This document shows positions 17,392 to 28,041 of a stretch of 64,000 nt of DNA, piece after piece (within the stretch, counting starts at the first letter, position 1; every line of letters starts with the position of its first letter). Source of the DNA: Holophagales bacterium (GTDB lineage Bacteria > Acidobacteriota > Thermoanaerobaculia > Multivoradales > Multivoraceae). The DNA lies in contig VXSP01000031.1 in NCBI GenBank assembly GCA_009837885.1, forward strand, positions 80,955 to 144,954, given 5' to 3'. The position numbers and the translations under genes are program-made. Below the pieces are notes generated by a model. That model saw only the letters and a program-made list of their open reading frames with translations, made no database searches and was not told where the DNA came from.

Positions 17392-19797
17392 CTACCGCCC
17401 CGAGCGCAGCGGAATCCCCTGCCGGTACTGCTCGAGCCTGCGGCTCAGCAGCTCGAGCAGCCGCTCCCGGTCGGGCGAGTCGTTTCGCGCGTCACCGACG
17501 ATCTCGAGCGCCTTCGCCACTGTCCGCGCCGCCGTTTCGAAGTCGCCGGTCTCGGCCTGGGCGGCTGCCAGGGTCTCGAGCAGAGCCGGCTCGGCGCCGC
17601 CGGAGACCGCGTTCAGTTCGAGGGCGATCACGAGAGCGAGCTGGCCGTCGCGCCGGCCGGCATCCGGATGGGTCGCCAGGGTCCAGGCGATGTCGTTGCC
17701 CCGCGCCAGGAGGTTCCGGTCCTCGAGGTAGGCGCGACGGAGGTGTTCCGCGCCCTCGGCGGCGCCGGCCGGACCGCCGCGGATCAGGGTCAGGCCGAGT
17801 TCGTGGCGGCCCGCCGCGTGATCGGGGTCGTGCGAGAGAAGCGCCCGGTAGTTCTCGATCGCCTCTTCCAGGCGGCCCGCCGCGGCCGCGATCCGGGCCG
17901 CTCCGTAGAGCGCTTCGGTGTCCCGCGGCTCGACGTCGAGGATGGCCCGGTAGTGTCCCCAGGCGGCGCCGAGTTCGTCGCTGCGGACGGCGGCTTCCGC
18001 CAGGACCCGGTGCGCTTCGACGTGGCGTGGATCGAGGGTGACGACGGCCGCGAACTGCTCCATCGCCTCCCGCAGGCGCTCCGCCTTGCCGAGCAACTGG
18101 CCGTAGAGATACCGCAGTTCCACGTCACGCGGACTCTCCTCCACCGCGCGGCCAAGCTCCCGCAACGCCTCGTCCGTTCGTCCCTCCCGGTCGAGCAGCT
18201 CGGCAAGGCGCACCCGTGCCGACACGTCTCCCGGATCGGCGGCGAGCGCCGCCTCGGCCTGCGCCCGCACCGAGGCCGTGTCGCCAGCGTCGAGGAGAGA
18301 GTTCTGCCAGGCGGCCCGCGCGGCCGGATCGTCGGGTTCGAGGTCGAGGGCGGCACGGGCGTAGCGGGCCGCGGCTTCGTTGTCTCCACGCCGGCCTTCG
18401 AGCACGGTCAGGCGCTGGAGCGACTTGAACAGGCGGTCTCGCGCTCCCTGTCGCTCGAACGAAGCTCCACCGCCATCGTCGAGGCGCGCCTGCTCGACCT
18501 CGACCGAACGCCGCAGCAGGGCCACCGACTCGTCCGGAAACCGCTCCTCGTACCAGCGCGCGTAGCTCGCGAGCGACACTTCGTCCGGAGGCTCCGTGTA
18601 CCAGCGGCCCGGAAGCGTCGCCGACGCCACCCGCAGGTCGGAGTCCCGCGCTTCCAGCAGTTCGAGGTCCGCGATCAGGTCACCGGCGGTGACGCCTCCG
18701 CGGTAAAGCACGGCGACCCGGCCCTCGCCGTCGAGCAGCATGGAGAACGGTAGCGACAGCGGAAAACGCCGGTCGAACAACGACCTCTTGACGATCTCCA
18801 CCTTGTCCAGCGTCTCCTCCGTCGCCATCCCGTGCAGGAACGGGAAGGCGATCTCGTCCATGAAGCTCCGCGCCGCCGCTTCGGTCGTCGTCGCCACCTC
18901 GCCCATGCCGTCCGTCGACAGCGCGGCGATGTCGAGACCCGCAGCACGGAGCGCATCCTCCTCGTTCGCCAGGTCCTGGAGCTCGAAACGGCAGGGAACG
19001 CACCAACTCGCCCAGATGTTGACCAGCACCGGCCGGCCCTGGCCCGTCTCGACCGCCACCGGTTCTGCGGCGTCGAAGGAGCGGAGCGTGAAGGAAGGTG
19101 CCGGTGGACGGGGCGCCAGTACCACCCGCGCGCCCGTGGTCGGCGCCGGCGGCTCCTGGACGCGTGGAATCAACGGTGTTCGCCCCGTCGGCCCCGGCAC
19201 GGCCTCGGTCCGACCGCTACCCTGGACGATCCGGTAGCGGCCACCGGCTTCTACGCTGGCGAACGTCTCGCTGCCGCCCCCGGGCCAGTGGACGCTCACC
19301 GGACCCGAAACCTCGCCGTCGCCCAGGCCGAAGTGCAACCAGCGGCTGGACTGCGAGAGGAAACCCTCGCCGGCTCGGACGGAGCGCCGGAGGATGCCGG
19401 ACGAGGTTGGGATTTCCACCCGCGCTCCGACCGCGTCCCGGTTCGTACCGGCGCCGTCTCCCTCAAGACGCAGGGCGACGAAGCGTCGCCCCGCCGGCAA
19501 CTCATTCCGCATCAGCCGCAACCGTGGCGCGGTCCGGTTGCTGACCGCCACATCCAGGTCGCCGTCGCCCTCCAGGTCGAGAAAGCCGACGCCGCGGCCG
19601 TCGTCCGGAAAGTCCAGACCGCTCACCGCCGACGCGTTGGCGAAGGCGCCGCCGGCTTCGCCCGGGTTCAGAAAGACACAGTTCCGCTCGTTGCCGCTGA
19701 AGGAGAGTCCCTCGTCGAGCCGTTCGTGGAGCGCGCGAAGTGATTCGAGGTACGGCTCCAGCGATCGCTCATCCGGCGAACTGGGCGCGCGCGGCAC
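17392..19797 (-). CDS. ASPIC/UnbV + thioredoxin-like + TPR protein (downstream part of a split protein)
   Basis: 801 residues if begun at the GTG at 19797. It starts inside a CRTAC1-type protein: NERNCVFLNPGE, then GVGFLDLEGDGDLDVAVSNRTAPRLRLMRN and an ASPIC/UnbV domain (NRDAVGARVEIPT...FGLGDGEVSGPVSVHWPGGG, to about residue 195). A TlpA-like redoxin follows with the active site WASWCVPCRFELQDLANEED (about residue 265). The last 350 residues are TPR units. The frame is the same as that of the FG-GAP gene just upstream, interrupted only by one TGA at 19819-19821. The codons in between read SFFWRQV, as in the joining segment I recall from single-chain homologues. It is exported together with that part if read through. 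Confidence 0.8.
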   Translation of the reverse strand: MPRAPSSPDERSLEPYLESLRALHERLDEGLSFSGNERNCVFLNPGEAGGAFANASAVSGLDFPDDGRGVGFLDLEGDGDLDVAVSNRTAPRLRLMRNELPAGRRFVALRLEGDGAGTNRDAVGARVEIPTSSGILRRSVRAGEGFLSQSSRWLHFGLGDGEVSGPVSVHWPGGGSETFASVEAGGRYRIVQGSGRTEAVPGPTGRTPLIPRVQEPPAPTTGARVVLAPRPPAPSFTLRSFDAAEPVAVETGQGRPVLVNIWASWCVPCRFELQDLANEEDALRAAGLDIAALSTDGMGEVATTTEAAARSFMDEIAFPFLHGMATEETLDKVEIVKRSLFDRRFPLSLPFSMLLDGEGRVAVLYRGGVTAGDLIADLELLEARDSDLRVASATLPGRWYTEPPDEVSLASYARWYEERFPDESVALLRRSVEVEQARLDDGGGASFERQGARDRLFKSLQRLTVLEGRRGDNEAAARYARAALDLEPDDPAARAAWQNSLLDAGDTASVRAQAEAALAADPGDVSARVRLAELLDREGRTDEALRELGRAVEESPRDVELRYLYGQLLGKAERLREAMEQFAAVVTLDPRHVEAHRVLAEAAVRSDELGAAWGHYRAILDVEPRDTEALYGAARIAAAAGRLEEAIENYRALLSHDPDHAAGRHELGLTLIRGGPAGAAEGAEHLRRAYLEDRNLLARGNDIAWTLATHPDAGRRDGQLALVIALELNAVSGGAEPALLETLAAAQAETGDFETAARTVAKALEIVGDARNDSPDRERLLELLSRRLEQYRQGIPLRSGR

Positions 19798-19821
19798 GAC
19801 CTGCCGCCAGAAGAAGCTTCA
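19791..19821 (-). other. in-frame TGA with a SECIS-like hairpin
   Basis: On the minus strand the TGA (19819-19821) is followed after 11 nt by GCGGCA-GGTCG-TGCCGC (19807 down to 19791), a perfect 6-bp stem. The GGUC apical loop starts 18 nt after the TGA; in the E. coli fdhF SECIS, as I recall it, the GGUCU loop starts 19 nt after its UGA. The same bases also encode WRQVV, so the match could be chance. Confidence 0.3.
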
Positions 19822-21675
19822 CAGGTCGTCCGGGAGGGTCTGGGTCAGGTTGCCGTTGGCAACGACCAGGTCCTCCCAGCCATCGTTGTCGATGTCGGCG
19901 AAGACCGACGACCAGGACCAGCGGCCCATCGTGACGTTGGCGTCCACGCTGCGATCGTGGAAGCCGCCGCCCGAAGTACCCGCGAACAGGGAGTTGCCGC
20001 GCGCCATCCGCTGGACCTCCGCCAGCGGGCCGGCGCGTTGGCGGTCGCGCTCGAACTTCCGCTGATACGTGATCCGGTTGCCGGCGGCGGAGAACATGTT
20101 GCCGACGTAGACATCCATCCGGCCGTCCCGGTTGTAGTCGGCCCAGCTCACCGACATCCCGGACGAGATGTCCTCGACGCCGGCCTCACCGGCCACGTCG
20201 ACGAAGCGGCCGCCGTCGTTGCGGTACAGGTTGTTGCGGCCGTAGTCGTTCGCCACGTAGAGGTCCGCGTCGCCGTCGCCGTCGAAGTCCTCCCAGGACG
20301 CGGCCAGGCTGAAACGGCGGTTGTTCACATCGAGTCCCGCCTCGGCCGTCGCATCGACGAAGCGGAAGCCGCCGTCGTTGCGCAGCAGCACGTTGCGGCC
20401 GCCGTTGTTCGCGTCGTGGTAGGGCACCGGGCTCGCCACGCCGCGCTCGTCGTAGGCACGCCGGTAGGCGCAGACGTAGAGGTCGAGGTCGCCGTCGCCG
20501 TCGTAGTCCGCGGCCGACAGCGAGTTGCTGTCCGGGATGTTGCCGGCGACGTGGCGAACGCGGGCGAAGCGGCCGCTGCCGTCGTTCTCGAGCACCAGCA
20601 CCGCGGGCCGGCTGGACAGGACGAGGTCCGGGTCGCCGTCATTGTCGAGATCGACGAACAGCCCGGCGAGGGCGCGCTCCAGGTAGTCGACCGCCGCTTC
20701 CGCCGAACGGTCGTCGAACGTGCCTTCCCGGTTCTGAATGTAGAGGCGGTTCGGCAGGCCGCCCTGCTCGGGCAGGAAGATGTCGTCGAGCCCGTCCCCG
20801 TTCACGTCGGCGACCGACACGCCCTGCCAGCCGGTCTTGTTGTAGCCGGCCGCCTTCGGGATCCGGTTGAGCCAGGCGTCGGGCGGCTGGAGCAACTGGT
20901 CCCGGTAGCTCGGGTTGTGACCGACCGCGGCTTCAGTGACGTCGACGAAAAGGGGGCCGCGGGGAGTCGAGGTCTCCTCGTAGTCGGAGACCTCGACCCT
21001 CAGCAGCAGCGGAACGCCGTCGCCGTCCGCCGGCAACCTCCAGATCGTCGACCAGACAGCGTTCAACTGCCGGCTGCCGGCCGGTCCAGCGACCGAGGCC
21101 TCGAAGTACGCCAGCGTGGTGAAGCCGTCCGACCCGGCGTCGACCGAGTAGAGCTTGAAGTCCGCCCGCGGCGGGCCGCCGGCCATCCGTCCGGCGAGGG
21201 CGCCTAGCGCGCGCCTGAAGCCCTCGGCGCCGCGATACGCCGTAGCCGCACCACTCACGCTCCCGCTCTCGACGGCGAAGGCCGTGCCCCGGTAGCGCGC
21301 GGTCAGCTCTCCGGGCACGAACCCCGGCGACTCGAACGCCTGATCGACGACCGACCCGACTTCGCCGGACGGCACGGCATCGGCGCCGCCCGCCGCAACC
21401 TCCGCAAGCCACGCGGCGACGCTCTTGAGCTGGGCCTCGGCCTGTTCGCTGAGCGCCTCGGTGTCCCAACCATCGGCCCGCGGATCGACGGCGGCGGCGA
21501 AGTCCTCGGTCCCGAAAGCCGGGGTGACTTCCGCCTGCCTGCTCTGCGCCAAGGCGGCGGCCGGCACGACCGCAAGCAGAACAGGGAGTGCCTTGATGCA
21601 GTTCCTGAGCCCCGGGAGAGTCCGGGCCCGCTGCGTTCCTTGCCGGTATGAAACCATAGTGCTAGCGTTTCGCAT
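19819..21675 (-). CDS. FG-GAP/VCBS repeat protein, CRTAC1 type (upstream part)
   Basis: 618 residues from ATG 21675, or from ATG 21657. A signal peptide ends near LAVVPAAALAQ. About 250 residues without a known domain follow, then six or more FG-GAP repeats with calcium-binding DxDxDG loops: VADVNGDGLDDIF, FVDLDNDGDPDLVLSS, AADYDGDGDLDLYV, WEDFDGDGDADLYVANDYGRNNLYRNDGG, WADYNRDGRMDVYVGNMFS and FADIDNDGWEDLVVANGNL. These form a secreted beta-propeller. It ends at TGA after LPDDL, exactly where homologues continue into the ASPIC/UnbV part. It is either a truncated product or the first half of a read-through protein. Confidence 0.8.
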   Translation of the reverse strand: MRNASTMVSYRQGTQRARTLPGLRNCIKALPVLLAVVPAAALAQSRQAEVTPAFGTEDFAAAVDPRADGWDTEALSEQAEAQLKSVAAWLAEVAAGGADAVPSGEVGSVVDQAFESPGFVPGELTARYRGTAFAVESGSVSGAATAYRGAEGFRRALGALAGRMAGGPPRADFKLYSVDAGSDGFTTLAYFEASVAGPAGSRQLNAVWSTIWRLPADGDGVPLLLRVEVSDYEETSTPRGPLFVDVTEAAVGHNPSYRDQLLQPPDAWLNRIPKAAGYNKTGWQGVSVADVNGDGLDDIFLPEQGGLPNRLYIQNREGTFDDRSAEAAVDYLERALAGLFVDLDNDGDPDLVLSSRPAVLVLENDGSGRFARVRHVAGNIPDSNSLSAADYDGDGDLDLYVCAYRRAYDERGVASPVPYHDANNGGRNVLLRNDGGFRFVDATAEAGLDVNNRRFSLAASWEDFDGDGDADLYVANDYGRNNLYRNDGGRFVDVAGEAGVEDISSGMSVSWADYNRDGRMDVYVGNMFSAAGNRITYQRKFERDRQRAGPLAEVQRMARGNSLFAGTSGGGFHDRSVDANVTMGRWSWSSVFADIDNDGWEDLVVANGNLTQTLPDDL

Positions 21676-21705
21676 TCACATGCCCCGCGGGATCGACGGA
21701 GGACC

Positions 21706-21957
21706 ATGACGATGGGCAACCTGACTGTACGCAATCTCGACGACAACGTCATCGACCAGTTGAAGGAGACCGCCAAGGTGAACCACCGTTCCCTTGAAGC
21801 GGAGGTCCGCCACCGACTGACCGAGAGCGTCTACGACAGCGCGTACCACACGCGAGCCGCCGAGTTCTTCGAGCGCACCCGTCGCCTCGCCAAGCAGACA
21901 ATCGGCACCCCTCAGTCGGACAGCACCCTCCTGATTCGCGAAGACCGCGACCGGTGA
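21706..21957 (+). CDS. FitA-like ribbon-helix-helix antitoxin
   Basis: 83 residues. The N-terminal 40 (NLTVRNLDDNVIDQLKETAKVNHRSLEAEVRHRLTE) form the FitA/Arc-type DNA-binding fold, and the tail should bind the toxin. The stop overlaps the GTG of the PIN-domain toxin (GTGA at 21954-21957). Antitoxins of this kind repress their own promoter, which would lie in the short gap shared with the divergent FG-GAP gene. ATG 21706 and ATG 21712 are both possible starts. Confidence 0.88.
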   Translation: MTMGNLTVRNLDDNVIDQLKETAKVNHRSLEAEVRHRLTESVYDSAYHTRAAEFFERTRRLAKQTIGTPQSDSTLLIREDRDR

Positions 21958-22412
21958 GAGTCACCGTCGACGCGAGCGTCGCGGTCAAGTGGTTCGTGGC
22001 GGAACCGAGACATGAGGAGGCGTACCTGCTGCGCGGTCGGCGGATAGCGCGCTACGCCCCTACCTTCCTGCCCGTTGAATGCGCGAACGTCCTCTGGAAG
22101 AAGGTCCGCCGCGGTGAGCTGGACGACCTCACTCCCTACTTCAGGGAGGTCGAGAACCTCCGGGAAGTGCTCTCCTTCCGAGACACGGAGGATCTGCTCG
22201 CGGAGGCTGCTCGACTCGCCGTCGAACTTGGTCATCCGGTCTACGACTGCCTCTACATCGCTTGCGCCCAGCGCACGCACTCCACCCTGGTCACCGACGA
22301 TCGCCGATTGACGAGAGCCGTCTCGGAGCACCTTCCCGGACTTCAGGTGCTGAACCTGCAGGACGACGACGCGATCCGGCGACTCGAAGCAGCTTCCATG
22401 ATCCGTCGGTGA
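21954..22412 (+). CDS. PIN-domain toxin, VapC-type RNase
   Basis: 152 residues from the GTG overlapping the antitoxin stop. The four acidic positions of the PIN fold are visible: VDASVAVKWF (Asp), PVECANVLWK (Glu), YDCLYIACA (Asp) and LVTDDRRL (Asp). VapC proteins cut RNA, often initiator tRNA or rRNA loops. Its own stop overlaps the GTG start of the molybdenum oxidoreductase gene, which is unusual for a toxin gene. Confidence 0.88.
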   Translation: MRVTVDASVAVKWFVAEPRHEEAYLLRGRRIARYAPTFLPVECANVLWKKVRRGELDDLTPYFREVENLREVLSFRDTEDLLAEAARLAVELGHPVYDCLYIACAQRTHSTLVTDDRRLTRAVSEHLPGLQVLNLQDDDAIRRLEAASMIRR

Positions 22413-24619
22413 GCCCCAGCTTGAGGACACCCTTCGGCCTGGGGCAAACCAAGCCGCGCCACTACCTGGAGATGGCCAGGGTGGCCTGGCGGAACCGGGA
22501 CGAAGCGGGCTATGCGTGGCGCATCCTTCGCGACGGCGTCTGCGACGGCTGCGCGCTGGGGACGTCGGGGCTGCGCGACTGGACGCTGGACGGAGTACAC
22601 CTGTGCATGGTCCGGCTCGATCTGTTGCGGCTGAACACGATGCCGGCGCTCGACCCGGCGCTGCTCGGCGACGCCGAAGCTCTGGCCTCGCGCGGCTCCA
22701 CGGCGTTGCGCGGCCTGGGGCGACTGGCCTGCCCGATGCTGCGTCGAGCCGGCGAGCCGGGTTTCGGGCGCATCTCCTGGCCCGAGGCGATCGACATCGC
22801 CGCCACCGGGCTGGCCGGAGTCCGCGAACGCGACCCCACGCGCGCGGCCTTCTTCCTGACCTCGCGCGGCATTCCGAACGAGACCTACTACGTGGCGCAG
22901 AAGGCCGCGCGGTTCTTCGGCACGCCGCACGTCGACACGGCCGCCCGCCTCTGTCACGCCGCCTCGACGATCGCCCTCAAGAGGGCCTACGGGTACGGGG
23001 CGGCAACGAACTCCTACACGGACTGGCTCGACGCCGACCTGATCGTGTTCTTCGGTTCGAACGTGCCGAACAACCAGCCGGTGACCGTCAAGTACCTCCA
23101 CCATGCGGTCCGGCGAGGCGCCGAGATCGCGGTCGTCAACCCGTATCGCGAACCGGGCCTCGAGCGCTACTGGGTGCCTTCGGTTCCCTCGAGCGCGGTG
23201 TTCGGCACCGACCTGGCGCGACACTGGTTCGCCGTCGACACGGGCGGGGACCTCGCCTTCCTGAACGGCACGATGAAAGCCCTGCTCGACCTCCCCGGAG
23301 GCGTTGCGCGCGACTTCGTCGACCGCTCCACCGAGGACTTCGCCGCTCTCGAAGCGGCCCTGGGAAAGGCCTCCTGGGAGGAACTGGAGAGTGCGAGCGG
23401 GGCGTCGAGAGCCGAGATGGAACGCTTCGCCGGGCTCCTCTGCGCCAGACCGAAGACCATCCTCGTCTGGTCCATGGGCCTGACCCAGCACCGCCACGGC
23501 GTCGACACCGTGCTCGCCATCTGCAACCTGGGACTCGTGCGCGGACTCCCGGGTCTCCCCGGCGCCGGCCTGGTGCCGATTCGCGGCCACTCCGGGGTCC
23601 AGGGCGGGTCGGAAGTCGGCTGCGCACCGGTGTCGGAAACCGGGATTCTCGACCACTGGGCCGAGGTCTGGGGCTTCGAACCGCCGCGCGGTCCCGGCCT
23701 CGCGGCCACCGGACAGATCGAAGCGGCCGCCGACGGGGACATCGATGCGTTCTGGATAGCGGGCGGGAACTTCCTCGAAACGACTCCCGACCGGGAGCGC
23801 GTCGAACGCGCGCTGCACCGCCCGGCACTGCGAATCCACCAGGACGTCGTGCTGAACAGCGCGATGCTGGTCGAGCCGAGCGACACCGTGCTGCTGCTGC
23901 CGGCCACGACGCGCTACGAGATTCCCGGCGGCGTGACCGAAACGACGACCGAGCGACGCATCGTCTTCTCGCCCTCGATTCGCCACGACGGCGCCGAAAG
24001 CCGAACGCTCGGCGAGTGCCGGCCGGAGTGGGAGGTGCTGTGCGAGGTCGTCTCCAGGGTCCGCCCCGAGCCGGCGGGCGCGCTCGACTTCGCGGACACG
24101 GCGGCGGTCCGGGCCGAGATCGCCCTGGTCGAACCCCGCTACGCCGGGATCGAGAAGCTGAAGCGAAAGGGCGACCAGTTCCAGTGGGGCGGCGCCCAAC
24201 TGTTCGAGGACGGGCGCTTCGCCACGCCATCCGGCCGCGCCAGGTTCCATGCCGTCGAACCGCCGGCGGATCGGGAGCTGCTCGACGGTGAGCTCTTCCT
24301 GTCCACTCGCCGCGGGCGGCAGTTCAACTCCATGGTCCACGCCGGGCGGGATCCCCTGACCGGCCTCGAGCGCTCCGACCTGCTGATGAACGCGGAGGAT
24401 GGACGTGCGCGCGACATCGCCGCCGGCCAGCGGGTCGTCGTCTCGTCGCCGGTGTCACGGATCGAGTTCGTGGCCCGCTTCGGGCAGATCAAGGCCGGCA
24501 ACGTCGAAGCGCACTGGCCCGAGTGCATGGAGCTGCTGCCCTGGTCCCTGGACCCCGACTCCGGCGAGCCGGAGTACGGCGTCCGGGTACGGGTAGAACG
24601 AACGGAAGCCTCGGCGTGA
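22409..24619 (+). CDS. molybdopterin oxidoreductase, FdhF/YdeP type
   Basis: 736 residues from GTG 22409, chosen because it overlaps the toxin stop and removes a non-conserved N-terminal stretch. It keeps a short Cys-rich start (VCDGCALG) but not a full four-Cys iron-sulfur motif, as in YdeP-like enzymes. The segment ARLCHAASTIALKRAYGYGA matches the metal-ligand region of formate dehydrogenases with Cys182-His183 in the place of Sec-His. FFGSNVPNNQPV, RGHSGVQGGSEVG and the C-terminal MopB domain (FNSMVHAGRDPLTG, ARDIAAGQRVVVSS) follow. It probably oxidises a small acid or acts in acid stress; the substrate is unknown. fdhD is coupled downstream. Confidence 0.85.
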   Translation: MSPSLRTPFGLGQTKPRHYLEMARVAWRNRDEAGYAWRILRDGVCDGCALGTSGLRDWTLDGVHLCMVRLDLLRLNTMPALDPALLGDAEALASRGSTALRGLGRLACPMLRRAGEPGFGRISWPEAIDIAATGLAGVRERDPTRAAFFLTSRGIPNETYYVAQKAARFFGTPHVDTAARLCHAASTIALKRAYGYGAATNSYTDWLDADLIVFFGSNVPNNQPVTVKYLHHAVRRGAEIAVVNPYREPGLERYWVPSVPSSAVFGTDLARHWFAVDTGGDLAFLNGTMKALLDLPGGVARDFVDRSTEDFAALEAALGKASWEELESASGASRAEMERFAGLLCARPKTILVWSMGLTQHRHGVDTVLAICNLGLVRGLPGLPGAGLVPIRGHSGVQGGSEVGCAPVSETGILDHWAEVWGFEPPRGPGLAATGQIEAAADGDIDAFWIAGGNFLETTPDRERVERALHRPALRIHQDVVLNSAMLVEPSDTVLLLPATTRYEIPGGVTETTTERRIVFSPSIRHDGAESRTLGECRPEWEVLCEVVSRVRPEPAGALDFADTAAVRAEIALVEPRYAGIEKLKRKGDQFQWGGAQLFEDGRFATPSGRARFHAVEPPADRELLDGELFLSTRRGRQFNSMVHAGRDPLTGLERSDLLMNAEDGRARDIAAGQRVVVSSPVSRIEFVARFGQIKAGNVEAHWPECMELLPWSLDPDSGEPEYGVRVRVERTEASA

Positions 24620-25518
24620 AGCCGGCCGCACCCGAGACCTCAGCGGAGCGCAGCGCACTGGTCGAGCGCTCCGGCGACATCGGCCGCGACGTCGTAGCGG
24701 TCGAGGAACCGCTCGAGATCCGGGTCGACGGCGAGGCCGTCGTCGTGACGATGCGCAGCCCCGGCGCGGAGCGGGACCTCGCGCTCGGATACCTCCACGC
24801 CGAAGGGCTGATCGAGCAGATGGCCGACGTCGAGAACGTGACCGTCGGCGGAGCGCCGCGGCTGGACAATGCACTGCCGGCAGGCGCCGAGCCGAGCGTC
24901 CCCGGATCGATCGTCGATGTCCGGCTCTCGGCAAGGGGACGCCGGGCCGCAAGCCGCCGCGGCGAGACGAGGAAGCGGGAACGGGCCTTCCGCGTGACCA
25001 GCGCGTGTGGCGTCTGCGGCAAGCCCTCGCTCGAGGACCTGTGGGTGCGGCTGCCAGCGATCCGACCGCTCGACCTGGACCCGGACCACGAGCGACTCCT
25101 GGTTCAGCGACTGCCGGCGGCCATGCAGGAAGGTCAACCCCTCTTCAGCGACACCGGCGGCGTTCACGCGGCCGCCCTGTTCGAGGTCGCCGGCGGGCAG
25201 GCCGAACTGCTCTGGCTTCGCGAGGACATCGGACGCCACAACGCGGTCGACAAGGTCACAGGCAAGGCGCTGCGAGCGAACCGGCTGCCCCTGGACGACA
25301 CGATCCTCGCGGTCAGCGGCCGCCTCGGTTTCGAGATCGTGCAGAAGGCGGCGGTGGCCGGCATCCCGGTGCTTGCCGCGGTCGGCGCGCCGTCGAGTCT
25401 GGCCCTGGACATCGCCCACCTGGCCGGCATCCGCGTCTACGCCTTCGTCGCCGCCGACCGCAGCAATCTCTATCCCGCAGCACCGGTCGAAGCGCGGCGA
25501 CTGGACGGTTCCGATTGA
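24616..25518 (+). CDS. fdhD: FdhD, sulfurtransferase for formate dehydrogenase
   Basis: 300 residues from the GTG overlapping the oxidoreductase stop (GTGA). FdhD passes sulfur from IscS to the Mo-bisPGD cofactor. Family marks are EEPLEIRVDGEAV, SPGAERDLALGYLHAEGLI, the CxxC in TSACGVCGKPSLEDL (sulfur relay), FSDTGGVHAAALF, REDIGRHNAVDKVTGKAL and SGRLGFEIVQKAAVAGIPVLAAVGAPSSLA. The coupling to the YdeP-type gene supports that enzyme as its client. Confidence 0.93.
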   Translation: MKPAAPETSAERSALVERSGDIGRDVVAVEEPLEIRVDGEAVVVTMRSPGAERDLALGYLHAEGLIEQMADVENVTVGGAPRLDNALPAGAEPSVPGSIVDVRLSARGRRAASRRGETRKRERAFRVTSACGVCGKPSLEDLWVRLPAIRPLDLDPDHERLLVQRLPAAMQEGQPLFSDTGGVHAAALFEVAGGQAELLWLREDIGRHNAVDKVTGKALRANRLPLDDTILAVSGRLGFEIVQKAAVAGIPVLAAVGAPSSLALDIAHLAGIRVYAFVAADRSNLYPAAPVEARRLDGSD

Positions 25519-25576
25519 CGAGTCCGAGCACTGGGCATAGGTTGCCCCTGAAAGCGGTTGACCTCTGAGGAGGTGC

Positions 25577-25599
25577 ATGAAGATGACGAGGATTCCGAA

Positions 25600-25603
<4 letters not shown>
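25577..25603 (+). CDS. 8-residue mini-ORF coupled to the dehydrogenase start
   Basis: ATG at 25577 follows a very strong GAGGAGGTG site by a short gap and encodes MKMTRIPK, then TGA. The TGA overlaps the GTG at 25600 (GTGA). The dehydrogenase itself has no good ribosome site, so its translation may depend on this mini-cistron. It is also possible that the dehydrogenase starts earlier, at GTG 25573 or TTG 25558. Confidence 0.4.
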
Positions 25604-27051
<1,448 letters not shown>

Positions 27052-27087
27052 CCGCGGACCGCTCGCCCAAGACCCAAGACTGCCCTC

Positions 27088-28041
27088 TTGATCTCGCTGC
27101 TGCTGATCGTTCTCGGCATCGCCGTGCTCTGGGCCGGCGGCGAGATCCTCGTACGCTCCGTGACCGGCCTGGCCGCCGTTCTCCGCGTCAGTCCGACGGT
27201 GATCGGGCTGACCGTCGTCGCCTTCGGCACCTCGGCGCCGGAACTCGGCGTGGCGATAACCGCCGCGCTGCGGGACTCCGCCGGGCTGGTCTACGGCAAC
27301 GTGGTCGGCTCGAACATCGCCAACGTCGGCCTGATCCTCGGCATCTCGGCGCTCGTGGTGCCTCTGCACAACCACAGCGACGGCGCCGAACGCCAGGCGA
27401 TCCGCTTGGTCCGCCGCGAGCTGCCCTTCATGCTCGCCACTTCCCTGCTCGTCCTGACCTTCACCGCCTTCGGCCGCCTGGGCCGGTTCGAGGGCGTGGT
27501 GCTGCTCGCGCTGATGGCGTACTTCCTCGTCGTCCTGGTCCGCAATGGCGACACCGAAACGGCCGATCCTCAGGGCGTCAGCACGATCAAGTCCGTCCTT
27601 GGCACTCTGGTCGGACTCGCGCTACTCGCCCTCGGCGCGGCCGAACTCCTGGTACCCGCGGCGAAGGAACTGGCGCTGGATCTCGGCGTCAGCGAGAAGG
27701 TCGTCGGACTCACGGTCGTGGCCTTCGGCACCAGCGTGCCCGAACTCGCCGCCTGCCTGGTGGCGGCCTACCGGAATCAACACGGCATCGTGTTGGGCAA
27801 CATCGTCGGCTCGAACGTGTTCAACATCCTGCTCGTCCTGCCGGCCGCGATCCTCATCCGCCCCTTCGAAACCACCTTCCTCGCCGAGGGCCTGGACGCC
27901 TCGGTCATGCTCTTCTTCAGCCTCCTCATGTTCCTCGCCGTCTACCTGCTGCGACACGGCCGCAGCATCGGAAGGACCTGGGGCACGCTGCTCGTGGCAG
28001 CCTATGGGGGCTACGTGGCCTGGCTCTTCAGCAAGCTATGA
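27088..28041 (+). CDS. calcium/sodium antiporter (CaCA family, YrbG-like)
   Basis: 317 residues from a TTG start. The two inverted alpha repeats of the family are clear: [18 protein letters not shown] with [16 protein letters not shown] (residues 35-90), and [24 protein letters not shown] with [15 protein letters not shown] (residues 205-250). About ten membrane segments are visible. It exchanges Ca2+ for Na+ (or H+) across the inner membrane. The stop overlaps the gcvP start (ATGA at 28038-28041). Confidence 0.92.
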   Translation: MISLLLIVLGIAVLWAGGEILVRSVTGLAAVLRVSPTVIGLTVVAFGTSAPELGVAITAALRDSAGLVYGNVVGSNIANVGLILGISALVVPLHNHSDGAERQAIRLVRRELPFMLATSLLVLTFTAFGRLGRFEGVVLLALMAYFLVVLVRNGDTETADPQGVSTIKSVLGTLVGLALLALGAAELLVPAAKELALDLGVSEKVVGLTVVAFGTSVPELAACLVAAYRNQHGIVLGNIVGSNVFNILLVLPAAILIRPFETTFLAEGLDASVMLFFSLLMFLAVYLLRHGRSIGRTWGTLLVAAYGGYVAWLFSKL

